Assembly: GCF_946887195.1 (NCBI RefSeq)
Contig: NZ_CAMPKE010000005.1
Span: forward strand, 1-64,000
Direction: 5' to 3'
Length of the DNA: 64,000 nt
DNA from: an uncultured Halomonas sp.
Lineage (GTDB): Bacteria; Pseudomonadota; Gammaproteobacteria; Pseudomonadales; Halomonadaceae
Of this stretch, positions 46,023-56,479 are shown piece by piece (position 1 is the first letter of the stretch; each line of letters starts with the position of its first letter). A program made the translations under genes and the position numbers. The notes under the pieces were generated by a model that saw only the letters and a list, made by a program, of their open reading frames with translations, had not been told where the DNA came from and made no database searches.

Positions 46023-46916
46023 ATGACAATGCGTACTAGAGCTTCTGGACGGACCGTCGGAGGGCTGCGCACGCTGTCCCTGCAGGCGCCCGCGGTCACG
46101 CTGCTGCTGTTATGGATGCTGATACCGCTGTGCATGACCGTATGGTTCTCGTTTCAGCGCTACAACCTGCTGATGCCGGGCATGGGCGGTTTTGCCGGGT
46201 TCGAGAATTACCGCTATCTGCTCACCGACCCGGCGCTATGGTCGGCCATGGGTACGACGCTGGTGCTGGTCGGCAGCGTGCTGGCGATTACCGTGATCGG
46301 CGGCGTTTTGCTGGCGGTACTGTTCCAGCAGGAATTCTTTGGACGTGGCATCGCGCGGATTCTGATCATCTCGCCGTTCTTCGTCATGCCGACGGTCAGC
46401 GCGCTGATCTGGCAGAACATGATCATGCACCCGGTCAATGGGGTGCTGGCCTGGCTGTTCGGCGTATTCGGCCTACCATCCATCGAGTGGTTCTCGGAGC
46501 TGCCGCTGGTCTCGATCATCATCATCGTCTCGTGGGAGTGGCTACCGTTCGCGCTGTTGATTCTGCTGACCGCGCTGCAGTCGCTGGACGAGGATCAGGT
46601 CGAAGCGGCGCGCATGGATGGCGCCGGCCCCCTGGCGATCTTCTTCTTCATCACCTTGCCGCATCTCAAGCGCGCGATCAGCGTGGTGATCATGATCGAG
46701 ATGATCTTCCTGCTGACGATCTTCGCCGAGATCTTCGTCACGACCTCGGGTGGCCCGGGCCTGGCGACCACCAACCTGGCCTATCTCATCTACATCCGCG
46801 CCCTGTTCGATTTCGATGTCGGTGGGGCGTCGGCCGGGGGCGTGATCGCGATCATTCTCGCCAACATCGTCGCCATCTTCCTGATTCGAACCGTCGCCAA
46901 GAATCTGGAAAATTAA
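46023..46916 (+). CDS. smoF: Polyol ABC transporter permease (SmoF/MtlF-like)
   Basis: A 297-residue MalF-type inner-membrane permease with six helices after a short cytoplasmic start. The coupling loop EAARMDGAGPLAIFFFITLPHLK fits the EAA motif that contacts the ATPase, and FQRYNLLMPG near helix 1 is characteristic of polyol permeases. It pairs with the second permease 10 nt downstream. Start ATG 46023 is preceded by AAGG; an ATG two codons later is also possible. Confidence 0.93.
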   Translation: MTMRTRASGRTVGGLRTLSLQAPAVTLLLLWMLIPLCMTVWFSFQRYNLLMPGMGGFAGFENYRYLLTDPALWSAMGTTLVLVGSVLAITVIGGVLLAVLFQQEFFGRGIARILIISPFFVMPTVSALIWQNMIMHPVNGVLAWLFGVFGLPSIEWFSELPLVSIIIIVSWEWLPFALLILLTALQSLDEDQVEAARMDGAGPLAIFFFITLPHLKRAISVVIMIEMIFLLTIFAEIFVTTSGGPGLATTNLAYLIYIRALFDFDVGGASAGGVIAIILANIVAIFLIRTVAKNLEN

Positions 46917-46926
46917 GGAGCCATTC

Positions 46927-47745
46927 ATGACGTTTCTCGCCTCCAAGCGGTTATGGCTCGCGGTGCTGGCCTGGAGCATCACCCTGATCGTGTTCTTCCC
47001 GATCTTCTGGATGTTTCTGACCGGCTTCAAGACCGAGGCCGCGGCGGTGTCGACGCCGAGCCTGATCTTTTCGCCGACGCTGGAAAGCTATGCCGTGGTA
47101 CTCGAGCGCACCGACTATCTCAAGTTCGCCATCAATAGCGTGATCATGGCGTTCGGCTCGACGGCGCTGGCGCTGCTGATCGCGGTTCCCTGCGCCTACT
47201 CGATGGCCTTTCTTCCCACCCCGCGCACCAAGGGCACCCTGCTGTGGATGCTGTCCACGAAAATGCTGCCGCCGGTCGGGGTGCTGATGCCGATCTATCT
47301 GATATTCCGGGACACCGGGCTGCTCGATTCACAGCTCGGCATCGTGATCATCTATACGCTGATGAATCTGCCGATCGTGGTGTGGATGCTCTACACCTTC
47401 TTCAAGGATCTGCCGAAGGACATTCTCGAGGCGGGCCGCATGGACGGCGCCGGCACCTCTCAGGAAATCGTCTATCTGCTGCTGCCGTTGACCCTGCCGG
47501 GCATCGCATCCACCGGCCTGCTGGCGATCATCCTGAGTTGGAACGAGGCGTTCTGGAGCCTCAACCTGACCTCCTACGATGCCGCGCCACTCACGGCTTT
47601 CATCGCTTCGTTTTCCAGCCCCGAGGGCCTGTTCTGGGCCAAGCTTTCGGCCGCTTCGACCATGGCCATCGCGCCGATTCTGATCTTCGGCTGGCTGAGC
47701 CAGAAGCAATTGGTGCGCGGCCTGACCTTCGGCGCGGTCAAATAA
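46927..47745 (+). CDS. smoG: Polyol ABC transporter permease (SmoG/MtlG-like)
   Basis: A 272-residue MalG-type permease with six helices. The EAA loop [27 protein letters not shown] and the N-terminal [15 protein letters not shown] are typical. AAGGAG precedes the ATG by 6 nt. With SmoF it forms the membrane channel energised by the ATPase 10 nt downstream. Confidence 0.93.
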   Translation: MTFLASKRLWLAVLAWSITLIVFFPIFWMFLTGFKTEAAAVSTPSLIFSPTLESYAVVLERTDYLKFAINSVIMAFGSTALALLIAVPCAYSMAFLPTPRTKGTLLWMLSTKMLPPVGVLMPIYLIFRDTGLLDSQLGIVIIYTLMNLPIVVWMLYTFFKDLPKDILEAGRMDGAGTSQEIVYLLLPLTLPGIASTGLLAIILSWNEAFWSLNLTSYDAAPLTAFIASFSSPEGLFWAKLSAASTMAIAPILIFGWLSQKQLVRGLTFGAVK

Positions 47746-47755
47746 GGAAACCGAC

Positions 47756-48907
<1,152 letters not shown>

Positions 48908-48922
48908 TTCGAGGAGCCGCGA

Positions 48923-49624
48923 ATGGAAACCCTGATATTCGATTGCGATGGCGTGCTGGTCGATAGCGAGTCGATCGCCGAGGCGGTGATCGTCGAGCGC
49001 TTGGGCGAATGGCTGCCTGATATCCAACCGGCGGTCATGCTCCGCCAGGCGTTGGGCATGACCACGGCCGCGATACTCGAGCACATCGAGCGGCGCAGTG
49101 CCCATGCCTTGCCCGACGATGCGCTGGTGCGCATAGAGAGTGCCATCGAGGCGCGTCTCGAGCGCGAATTGCAGGCGATCGAAGGGGTGATCGAAGCCGT
49201 CGCCGAACTGCACCTGCCGCTGGCGATCGTTTCCAACAGCAGCCGCCGGCGGGTGCGCGCCTCGCTGGCCAGTACCGGCCTGTCGGACACCTTGCTCGGC
49301 GAGGCGCCGTTATTCACCGCCGATCAGGTCGCCAATCCCAAACCCGCCCCCGACGTTTATCTGCTGGCCGCGCGCAGCCTGAACAGCGAGCCGCGGGATT
49401 GCCTAGTGGTGGAGGACAGCGTGTCCGGGGTCACGGCGGCGTATAGCGCGGGAATGACGGTGATCGGCTTCATCGGCGCCAGTCATATCGAGCCCGATCA
49501 TGCCGAGCGGCTGAAGCAGGCCGGCGCCTGGCGAATCCTGACAGGAATGCACGAGCTCGATGAGTTGATACGCCACTGGCGGGACACGCGAAATCCTGCC
49601 GACGAACGCGGCCATTCATCGTGA
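48923..49624 (+). CDS. HAD-superfamily hydrolase (beta-PGM-like sugar phosphatase)
   Basis: A 233-residue HAD phosphatase with nucleophile Asp7 and Asp9 in FDCDGVLVDSE, Ser in VSNSSRRR, Lys in NPKPAPDVYLLAA and acidic EDSVSG. A helical cap sits between motifs I and II, as in phosphoglucomutase-like phosphatases. HAD genes recur inside polyol operons of this type, possibly removing toxic sugar phosphates. GAGGAG precedes the ATG, 15 nt after the ATPase stop. Confidence 0.9.
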   Translation: METLIFDCDGVLVDSESIAEAVIVERLGEWLPDIQPAVMLRQALGMTTAAILEHIERRSAHALPDDALVRIESAIEARLERELQAIEGVIEAVAELHLPLAIVSNSSRRRVRASLASTGLSDTLLGEAPLFTADQVANPKPAPDVYLLAARSLNSEPRDCLVVEDSVSGVTAAYSAGMTVIGFIGASHIEPDHAERLKQAGAWRILTGMHELDELIRHWRDTRNPADERGHSS

Positions 49625-49653
49625 TGAGTTTTGATGGCAAATAGGATCGATCA

Positions 49654-50445
49654 ATGAAACTGACTGACAAGACTGCCGTGATTACCGGCGGCGCGCGGGG
49701 CATCGGCTTGGCGATCGCCCGCCGCTATCTGGCCGAAGGCGCCCGCGTGGTGATTGCCGACATCGACGATGCGAGTATCGATGCGGCCGTCGTCGAGTTG
49801 CAACGCGAAGGCGACGATTCGGGCAAGCCGCTGATGGGCATCCAACTGGACGTTTGCGAGCGGGGCTCGGTGGAGCGAATGATCGACGCCGTCGAACGAC
49901 GCTTCGGGGCCATCGATATCCTCGTCAACAACGCCGCGGTGTTCGACATGGCGCCGCTGCTCGAGGTCAGCGAGGCGATGTACGACAAGCAGTTCGCGGT
50001 CAACGTCAAGGGGATGTTCTTTACCTTGCAGGCCGTCGCGCGGGCGATGGTCGAACGCGGGCAGGGCGGCAAGATCATCAACATGGCCTCGCAGGCGGGG
50101 CGCCGTGGCGAAGCGCTGGCCAGCATCTACTGCGCCACCAAGGCGGCGGTGATCAGCCTGACCCAATCCAGCGGGCTGGCGTTGATCGAGCATGGCATCA
50201 ACGTCAATGGCATTTCGCCCGGCGTGGTCGACACGCCGATGTGGGACGAGGTCGATGCGCTGTTCGCGCGCTATGAGGATCGCCCGCTCGGCGAAAAGAA
50301 GCGCCTGGTCGGCGAAGCCGTACCCTACGGGCGCATGGGCCTGCCGGACGATCATGTCGGCGCGGCGGTGTTTCTGGCCAGTGACGATAGCAACTATATC
50401 GTTGCGCAGACCCTCAATGTCGATGGCGGCAACTGGATGAGCTGA
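49654..50445 (+). CDS. smoS: Polyol (sorbitol/galactitol-type) short-chain dehydrogenase
   Basis: A 263-residue NAD-dependent SDR close to Rhodobacter SmoS-type sorbitol dehydrogenases, which oxidise sorbitol to fructose and galactitol to tagatose. Motifs: TGGARGIG (11-18), NNAA, catalytic Ser in NMASQAG, YCATK, and the C-terminal LNVDGGNWMS. The substrate-loop GVVDTPMWDEVDALFARYE matches that subgroup. It lies 29 nt after the HAD gene and is followed by a palindromic gap. Confidence 0.9.
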   Translation: MKLTDKTAVITGGARGIGLAIARRYLAEGARVVIADIDDASIDAAVVELQREGDDSGKPLMGIQLDVCERGSVERMIDAVERRFGAIDILVNNAAVFDMAPLLEVSEAMYDKQFAVNVKGMFFTLQAVARAMVERGQGGKIINMASQAGRRGEALASIYCATKAAVISLTQSSGLALIEHGINVNGISPGVVDTPMWDEVDALFARYEDRPLGEKKRLVGEAVPYGRMGLPDDHVGAAVFLASDDSNYIVAQTLNVDGGNWMS

Positions 50446-50446
50446 C

Positions 50447-50570
50447 GATAAATACCTGCGCGGGCGAAGCTCTGTGTTGCCCAAATACTCGAAGACTCGC
50501 CTAACTATCAGTTATGTCTCGTCTTCTGCGTTTTGGGCGCCTTGATCTTCACTCCGCTCGGACATTTATC
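50447..50570. repeat. 124-bp imperfect palindrome (element B)
   Basis: GATAAAT (50447-50453) and ATTTATC (50564-50570) bound arms that remain complementary inward (GGGC/GCCC, GAAGAC/GTCTTC) to a central TAACT-ATC-AGTTA hairpin. It separates the SDR from the kinase gene within one operon and could be a processing or partial-termination site. Confidence 0.55.
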
Positions 50571-50596
50571 ACATCGAGGCATGACTCGGGAGAACG

Positions 50597-51223
50597 ATGA
50601 TGAACCCGGATATCCATGACATGGCGGCGAACATTCTACGCGCCGCAAGCGATAGTCAGCGCTTCATCGTCGCCCTGGCGGGGCCGCCGGGTGCCGGCAA
50701 GTCGTTTCTTTCCGAGTTGCTGTGTCGGCGCCTCAACGAGTGCGAGACCGGGGTGGCGGAAGTGGTGCCGATGGATGGCTACCACTTCGACAATGCCGTG
50801 CTCGAGCCGCGCGGCCTGCTGCCGTTCAAGGGCGCGCCCGAGACGTTCGATATCGATGGACTGACGCAGGATCTGCGCCGCATTCGACGTGCCGACCGGG
50901 TCGTCGCCGTGCCGGTTTTCGATCGCCCGCTGGATCTGGCGCGTGCCGGCGGGCGGCTGATCGCACCCGAGCATCGCATCGTCATCGTCGAAGGCAATTA
51001 TCTGCTGCTGGACCGGCCGGACTGGTCCGGGCTGCGGTCGCTGTTCGATACCACGATCCTCATCGAGGTGTCCGATGCGGTGCTCGAGGCGCGCCTGATT
51101 CAGCGTTGGCTGGCGCTGGGCCAGGACGCGGCCGGGGCGCTGGAGCGCGCTCGCCACAAGGACATGCACAACGTCAGGCTGGTCAAAAACCATTCGGTGA
51201 CGCCCGACACGGTGTGGCGTTGA
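50597..51223 (+). CDS. P-loop sugar kinase (FrcK-like)
   Basis: A 208-residue kinase of the pantothenate/uridine kinase-like P-loop family. It has Walker A GPPGAGKS (29-36), the MDGYHFDN motif (about 60-67), VPVFDRPLDLAR and IVIVEGNYLLL. The closest recognised relatives are FrcK of rhizobial fructose uptake operons. Because mannitol and sorbitol dehydrogenases yield fructose, fructose phosphorylation is the likely role, but direct evidence for this family is limited. The last residues overlap no neighbour; mannitol dehydrogenase starts 38 nt later. Confidence 0.82.
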   Translation: MMNPDIHDMAANILRAASDSQRFIVALAGPPGAGKSFLSELLCRRLNECETGVAEVVPMDGYHFDNAVLEPRGLLPFKGAPETFDIDGLTQDLRRIRRADRVVAVPVFDRPLDLARAGGRLIAPEHRIVIVEGNYLLLDRPDWSGLRSLFDTTILIEVSDAVLEARLIQRWLALGQDAAGALERARHKDMHNVRLVKNHSVTPDTVWR

Positions 51224-51261
51224 CCGGCCAAGACCACCCAGACCTGCCAACAGGAGATTTC

Positions 51262-52737
51262 ATGATCGCCCTCAATGATCGATCCCTTGAAAGCCTCGAT
51301 GCTCGCATCGCCATTCCGACCTATGACAGGAACGCCATCAAAGCGGGCATCGTGCATATCGGCGTCGGTGGCTTTCATCGCGCCCATCAGGCCATGTATG
51401 TGGATACGTTGATGAACCAGGGCCAGGCGCTGGAGTGGGGCATCGTCGGCGTCGGCCTGATGCCCGGCGACCGGCGTATGCAGGAGGTCATGCGCGCGCA
51501 GGATAATCTCTACACGTTGGTGGTGAAACACCCCGATGGCCATTACGACGCGCGGGTCATCGGCTCGATCGTCGATTACCTGTTCGCCGCCGACGACCCC
51601 GACGCGGTCGTCGAGCGCATGGCCGATCCAGCGATTCGTATCGTCTCGCTGACCGTGACCGAGGGCGGCTACAATTTCGATCATGTCAGCGGCGAATTCG
51701 ACCTCGACAACCCGGATGTACGCCACGATCTGGCCAATCCAGGCATGCCGAAGAGCGTGTTCGGCCTGGTGAGCGAGGCACTCAAGCGCCGCCGCGAGCG
51801 TGGCGTCGCGCCATTCACGGTGATGTCCTGCGACAACATTCAGGGTAACGGCGAGGTCGCTCACAAGATGTTCCTGGCCTTCGCACGTGCGCGCGATCGG
51901 GAGTTGGCCGAATGGATCGCCAGCGAAGTGAATTTCCCCAACTCGATGGTCGATCGCATCACGCCGGTCACCACGCCCGCCGATATCGCCGAGATCGAGT
52001 CGCGCTTCGGGCTCGACGATCGCTGGCCGGTGGTCTGCGAGCCGTTCACGCAGTGGGTGCTGGAAGAGCGTTTCGGCCAGGGCCGCCCGGCGCTGGAGCG
52101 GGTCGGCGTGCAGGTGGTCGCTGACGTCATGCCGTATGAGCTGATGAAGCTGCGCCTGCTCAATGCCAGCCACCAGGCACTGGCCTACTTCGGCTACCTG
52201 GCGGGCTACCGCTATGCCCACGAGGTCTGCCAGGATCCGCTGTTCGTCGATTTTCTACTCGCCTACATGGACCGGGAAGCGACGCCGACACTGGCGCCGT
52301 TGCCGGGTGTCGATCTCGACGATTACAAGCACACCCTGATCGCGCGTTTCGCCAATCCCGAGATCAAGGACACGCTGGCGCGGCTATGCGCCGAGAGCTC
52401 GGACCGCATTCCCAAGTGGCTGCTGCCGGTGATTCGCGAACGGCTCGATTGCGGCGGCGACATTCGGCGTAGCGCGGCGGTGGTCGCCAGTTGGGCACGC
52501 TACGCCGAGGGCATGGATGAGCAGGGCGAGCCGATCGCGATCGTCGACCGCTTGAAGGATGAATTGATGGCCGCCGCCAAGGACAATCGCATGCATCCCA
52601 CCGCCTTCATCGACAATCGGCGCCTATTCGGCGATCTGGTCGATGACGCGCGCTTTCGCGACGCCTATCTCGACGCCTTGAAGCGACTGCATACGCAGGG
52701 CGCACGTGGTACCGTCGAAGCCTTGCTGACGCATTAA
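51262..52737 (+). CDS. mtlD: Mannitol 2-dehydrogenase (long-chain polyol dehydrogenase)
   Basis: A 491-residue NAD-dependent dehydrogenase that converts mannitol to fructose and D-arabitol to xylulose. The Rossmann motif GVGGFHRAH is near residue 35; the catalytic pattern K-x4-N-x2-H is seen in MKLRLLNASHQ. Length and motifs match Pseudomonas mannitol dehydrogenase. ATG 51262 has AGGAG 5 nt upstream. The reading frame is open upstream through the kinase gene in another frame; this is not a fusion. Confidence 0.95.
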   Translation: MIALNDRSLESLDARIAIPTYDRNAIKAGIVHIGVGGFHRAHQAMYVDTLMNQGQALEWGIVGVGLMPGDRRMQEVMRAQDNLYTLVVKHPDGHYDARVIGSIVDYLFAADDPDAVVERMADPAIRIVSLTVTEGGYNFDHVSGEFDLDNPDVRHDLANPGMPKSVFGLVSEALKRRRERGVAPFTVMSCDNIQGNGEVAHKMFLAFARARDRELAEWIASEVNFPNSMVDRITPVTTPADIAEIESRFGLDDRWPVVCEPFTQWVLEERFGQGRPALERVGVQVVADVMPYELMKLRLLNASHQALAYFGYLAGYRYAHEVCQDPLFVDFLLAYMDREATPTLAPLPGVDLDDYKHTLIARFANPEIKDTLARLCAESSDRIPKWLLPVIRERLDCGGDIRRSAAVVASWARYAEGMDEQGEPIAIVDRLKDELMAAAKDNRMHPTAFIDNRRLFGDLVDDARFRDAYLDALKRLHTQGARGTVEALLTH

Positions 52738-52749
52738 CGGGTAGGTGGC

Positions 52750-54231
52750 ATGTATATCGGTATCGATTGCGGCACGCAGAGCACCAAGGTGGTCGTCGTC
52801 GATGGCGGCAACGGCCATATTCTCGGTGAGGCCAGCCGGCCGCACCGGCTGGCACAGGGCGATAACGGTCGCCGCGAGCAGGACCCCGCCGAGTGGATCG
52901 CGGCCTTTCGCGGCGCCTTTCATGAGGTGTTGAGCAAGGCCGGTATCGATCCGTTGGCGATTCGCGCCATCGGGGTTTCCGGCCAGCAGCATGGCATGGT
53001 GGCGCTGGATGCCTGTGATGAACCGGTATACCCGGCCAAGCTGTGGAACGATACCGAAACCGCTCATTACAATGCCGCGCTGATCGAGACGCTGGGTAGC
53101 GACGCCGGCTGTCTCGACAAGCTCGGCCTGGTGTTGCAGACCGGCTATACCGCCTCCAAGCTCGCCTGGCTGCGCGATACGCATTTCGACGCCTATCGGC
53201 GCATCGAAACACTGCTGCTGCCGCACGATTACCTGAATTTCTGGCTGACCGGCGAGCGGGTCGCCGAGTGCGGCGATGCCTCGGGCACCGGCTATTTCGA
53301 TACCCGCGCCCGCCGCTGGCGTGAAGACGTGTTCGGCCTGATCGCGCCCGAGCTCGACCCCAGCCGCGTGCTGCCGCGCCTGATCGATTCGCGCCAGCCG
53401 GCGGGGCGGGTGCGCCCGGCATTGGCGCGCGAGCTGGGGCTGGCTGATAACGTGATCGTTTCCAGCGGTGGCGGCGACAACATGCTCGGGGCGATCGGCA
53501 CCGGCAACATCGCACCGGGGCTGGTCACGCTGAGCCTGGGCACCTCCGGCACGGTATGCGCGCACAGCGCCGAGCCGGTGATCGCCGACAACGCCATGGT
53601 CGCCAATTTCTGCGCCAGCCACGGCGGTTGGTTGCCGTTGATCTGCACCATGAATGCGACCTCGGCGACCACCACCATCCGCAACCTGCTGGGGCTCGAC
53701 CTGGACGCGTTCAATCGGGCGCTGGCAAGTGCCCCGCCGGGCGCCGAGGGCGTGACGCTGTTGCCGTTCTTCAATGGCGAGCGCGTGCCCGCCCTGCCGC
53801 ATGCCTCGGCCAGCCTGTTGGGCCTGACCGGCGCCAATACCACGCCGGCCAATCTGTGCCGCGCGGTGGTCGAGAGCGCGACGTTCGGCATGCGCTACGG
53901 TCTCGAACTGCTCGGGCCACTGGCTTCGCAGGCCAATCAGATTCGCCTGATCGGCGGCGGCGCGCGCAGCGCGGTATGGCGCCAGATCGTCGCTGACATC
54001 CTCGGCGCCGAGGTGGTCTGTCCCGAGGTGACCGATGCCGCGGCCCTGGGTGGGGCCATTCAGGCCATCTGGTGCGAGCAGCCGGCACTCGAGCTGGCGT
54101 CGATCTGTCAGCAGTGGGTGCGTCTGGACGATACGACCCTGGCCTCGCCCCAGGCCGAGCTCGTGACACGCTACCATGATGGTTATCGCCGCTATCGCGC
54201 GGCGCTGGCCGAGCATCACGGTGTCGTATGA
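52750..54231 (+). CDS. xylB: Xylulokinase
   Basis: A 493-residue FGGY-family carbohydrate kinase phosphorylating D-xylulose to xylulose 5-phosphate. Visible are the N-terminal phosphate loop GIDCGTQSTK, GVSGQQHGMVALD, LWNDTET, the catalytic-base region SSGGGDNMLGAIGTG, SLGTSGTV and the C-terminal LIGGGARSAVWRQIVAD. It follows mannitol dehydrogenase by 12 nt and fits D-arabitol breakdown through xylulose. Confidence 0.94.
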   Translation: MYIGIDCGTQSTKVVVVDGGNGHILGEASRPHRLAQGDNGRREQDPAEWIAAFRGAFHEVLSKAGIDPLAIRAIGVSGQQHGMVALDACDEPVYPAKLWNDTETAHYNAALIETLGSDAGCLDKLGLVLQTGYTASKLAWLRDTHFDAYRRIETLLLPHDYLNFWLTGERVAECGDASGTGYFDTRARRWREDVFGLIAPELDPSRVLPRLIDSRQPAGRVRPALARELGLADNVIVSSGGGDNMLGAIGTGNIAPGLVTLSLGTSGTVCAHSAEPVIADNAMVANFCASHGGWLPLICTMNATSATTTIRNLLGLDLDAFNRALASAPPGAEGVTLLPFFNGERVPALPHASASLLGLTGANTTPANLCRAVVESATFGMRYGLELLGPLASQANQIRLIGGGARSAVWRQIVADILGAEVVCPEVTDAAALGGAIQAIWCEQPALELASICQQWVRLDDTTLASPQAELVTRYHDGYRRYRAALAEHHGVV

Positions 54232-54276
54232 TGGCGTTTGCCATCGTGAATCATGCCAACAGACAAGGAGACAGCC

Positions 54277-55230
54277 ATGCCCAGCCAACTCGAAGCCCTC
54301 AAACGGCTTTCACTGGTGGTCGCCGATACCGGCGATCTGGAAGCCATTCGCCGCTACCAGCCCCACGACGCCACCACCAATCCATCGCTGATTCTCAAGG
54401 CCTTCGACCTGGCCGGCCACCAGGCGCTGATCGACGACACGCTCGCTGACATCAAGCGCGAAGTCGATGGCGTCGATGAGCGCGTCTCGCAGGCCGTCGA
54501 CCGGCTCTCGGTGGCGATCGGCAGCGAGATCGCCGGGTTGGTGCCGGGGCGGGTGTCCACCGAGGTCGCGGCGCGTCTTTCCTTCGATCGCGACGCGAGC
54601 ATCAACAAGGCGCATCAGTTGATCGAAATGTACGAGCGGCGCGGCATCGGTCGCGAGCGGGTGCTGATCAAGCTGGCTTCGACCTGGGAGGGCATTCGCG
54701 CCGCCGAAGTGCTCGAACGCGAAGGTATCCAGTGCAATCTCACCCTGTTGTTCAGCGAGGCTCAAGCGCGCGCCTGCTTCGATGCCGGCGTGCATCTGAT
54801 CTCGCCGTTCGTCGGTCGGGTCACCGATTGGTACAAGCAGGAAACCGGTAAGGAGTACGCGCCGGACGACGACCCCGGCGTGCTGTTCGTGCGCAGCGTC
54901 TGCCGCACCGCCAGCGATTACGGCTACGACACCGTGGTGATGGGCGCGAGCTTCCGCAACACCGGGCAGGTGCTGGCGCTGGCCGGCTGCAACCGGCTGA
55001 CGATCTCTCCGGCGCTGCTCGAAGAGCTGGCCAGCAGCGATGGCGACGTGGCGCGCCGGGTCAGCGATATCGGCGAGGGCGCAAGCCGGCTTGCACCGCT
55101 GGATGTAGCGGCGTTCCGCTGGGGGCACAATCAGGATGCCATGGCCAACGACAAGCTGGCCGAGGGCATCCGACGCTTCGCCGCCGATCAGGATGCGCTC
55201 GAGAAGCGCCTCGCCGAACGACTGGCTTAA
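54277..55230 (+). CDS. tal: Transaldolase
   Basis: A 317-residue class I transaldolase, equal in length to E. coli TalB. It has Asp17 (VVADTGD), TTNPSL (33-38), Schiff-base Lys132 in LIKLAST, and [12 protein letters not shown]. It interconverts sedoheptulose 7-phosphate and fructose 6-phosphate in the pentose phosphate pathway, linking xylulose 5-phosphate to glycolysis. ATG 54277 has AAGGAG 6 nt upstream. It is the last gene of the polyol operon; its stop overlaps that of the convergent monooxygenase. Confidence 0.95.
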   Translation: MPSQLEALKRLSLVVADTGDLEAIRRYQPHDATTNPSLILKAFDLAGHQALIDDTLADIKREVDGVDERVSQAVDRLSVAIGSEIAGLVPGRVSTEVAARLSFDRDASINKAHQLIEMYERRGIGRERVLIKLASTWEGIRAAEVLEREGIQCNLTLLFSEAQARACFDAGVHLISPFVGRVTDWYKQETGKEYAPDDDPGVLFVRSVCRTASDYGYDTVVMGASFRNTGQVLALAGCNRLTISPALLEELASSDGDVARRVSDIGEGASRLAPLDVAAFRWGHNQDAMANDKLAEGIRRFAADQDALEKRLAERLA

Positions 55231-56228
55231 GCCGGCGTTCGCCACACCTCGGCGAGAATCTCGAAGGAGCGTTTGCGATCCTGCTGATCGTAAACGTCGG
55301 TGGCGATCATCAATTCGTTGGCACCGGTCGCTTCGAGAAAGCGCTCGAGGCCGCTGCGCACCGTGTCGGGTCCGCCGATCACCGCGGCGCCGAGAAACTG
55401 CTGTACCGAGGCGCGCTCCTGCGGCGTCCAATCGAGCTGTTCATCGGGTGGCTGGGCGCGGGTGCTCTGGCCGCGAATCAGGTTGAGGAACTTCTGCTCG
55501 GCGGTCGTTGCCAGCAAACTCGCCTGCGCGTCGCTGTCGGCGGCGACCAGCGGCATGCCGACCATCGCGTAGGGCTCGTCGAGTATCGCCGATGGGCGGA
55601 ACTGCTCGCGATACAGGCGCAGCGCCTCGAGCAGATAACCCGGCGCGAACTGCGCGGCGAAGGCGAAGGGCAGACCGAGGCGCGCAGCGAGCTGGGCGCT
55701 GTAACCGCTGGAACCCAGTAGCCAGATCGGCACATGCGTACCTTGCCCGGGCATCGCGCGCACGCGCTGGCCGGGCTGGGCCTCACCGAGATAACGGCGC
55801 AGTTCATCGAGTTGATCGGGAAAATCGTCGACACCCGCACGCGGGTTGCGCCGCATGGCGGCCATGGTCACGCCGTCGGAGCCGGGCGCACGGCCCAGGC
55901 CCAGGTCGATGCGCCCCGGGTAGAGCGTCTCCAGCGTGCCGAACTGCTCGGCGATCACCAGCGGCGGGTGATTGGGCAGCATGATACCGCCGGCGCCGAC
56001 CCGGATGCGCTGCGTCGCCCCGGCGACATGACCGATCAGCACCGCCGTGGCGGCGCTGGCGATGCCGTCGATATTGTGATGCTCGGCCAGCCAGTAGCGA
56101 TTGAAGCCCAGCGCTTCCACATGGCGGGCCAGGTCGACGCTGTTTTCAAAGGTCTCGGCGGCGCTACCGCCCTGGCGGATCGGTGCCAGGTCGAGCACCG
56201 AAAGCGGCGTGTCGGAAAGTCGGCGCAT
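55227..56228 (-). CDS. LLM-class flavin-dependent oxidoreductase
   Basis: A 333-residue protein of the bacterial luciferase-like monooxygenase family (TIM barrel using reduced flavin). Family signatures are [52 protein letters not shown] and [10 protein letters not shown]. It is the YhbW-like group of unknown substrate. It converges with the transaldolase gene, the two stop codons overlapping at 55227-55230. Confidence 0.9.
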   Translation of the reverse strand: MRRLSDTPLSVLDLAPIRQGGSAAETFENSVDLARHVEALGFNRYWLAEHHNIDGIASAATAVLIGHVAGATQRIRVGAGGIMLPNHPPLVIAEQFGTLETLYPGRIDLGLGRAPGSDGVTMAAMRRNPRAGVDDFPDQLDELRRYLGEAQPGQRVRAMPGQGTHVPIWLLGSSGYSAQLAARLGLPFAFAAQFAPGYLLEALRLYREQFRPSAILDEPYAMVGMPLVAADSDAQASLLATTAEQKFLNLIRGQSTRAQPPDEQLDWTPQERASVQQFLGAAVIGGPDTVRSGLERFLEATGANELMIATDVYDQQDRKRSFEILAEVWRTPA

Positions 56229-56479
56229 GCAGCCTCCATGATCATCGTTCTGGGCGAATTCGTTAGCGCCCTTATAGTTCCCTCAGGTTGGGCCGAGCGC
56301 AGGAAATTGCAAGGTTTGAAAGCCGCGACCGGTTGCTGGGTCTGCGAATAACGATGCCTTGTTGATGATGACGTAACGCGGCGAGAGCATTTGCAGCCTC
56401 GGGCTGTTGGGTGATAGAAGCAAAGGAGCATGGAGCATGCTCGAACGCTGACGCGATATTTTTGGTAAAGGAGTCCTGC

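Noticed and set aside
50722..52737. Apparent 671-residue fusion upstream of mannitol dehydrogenase
   Set aside because: The upstream portion lies in a different frame from the real kinase gene and is arginine-rich; the dehydrogenase has a good ribosome-binding site at 51252-51256.
52624..54288. 554-codon minus-strand frame opposite xylB
   Set aside because: Antisense shadow of xylulokinase with no recognisable motif.
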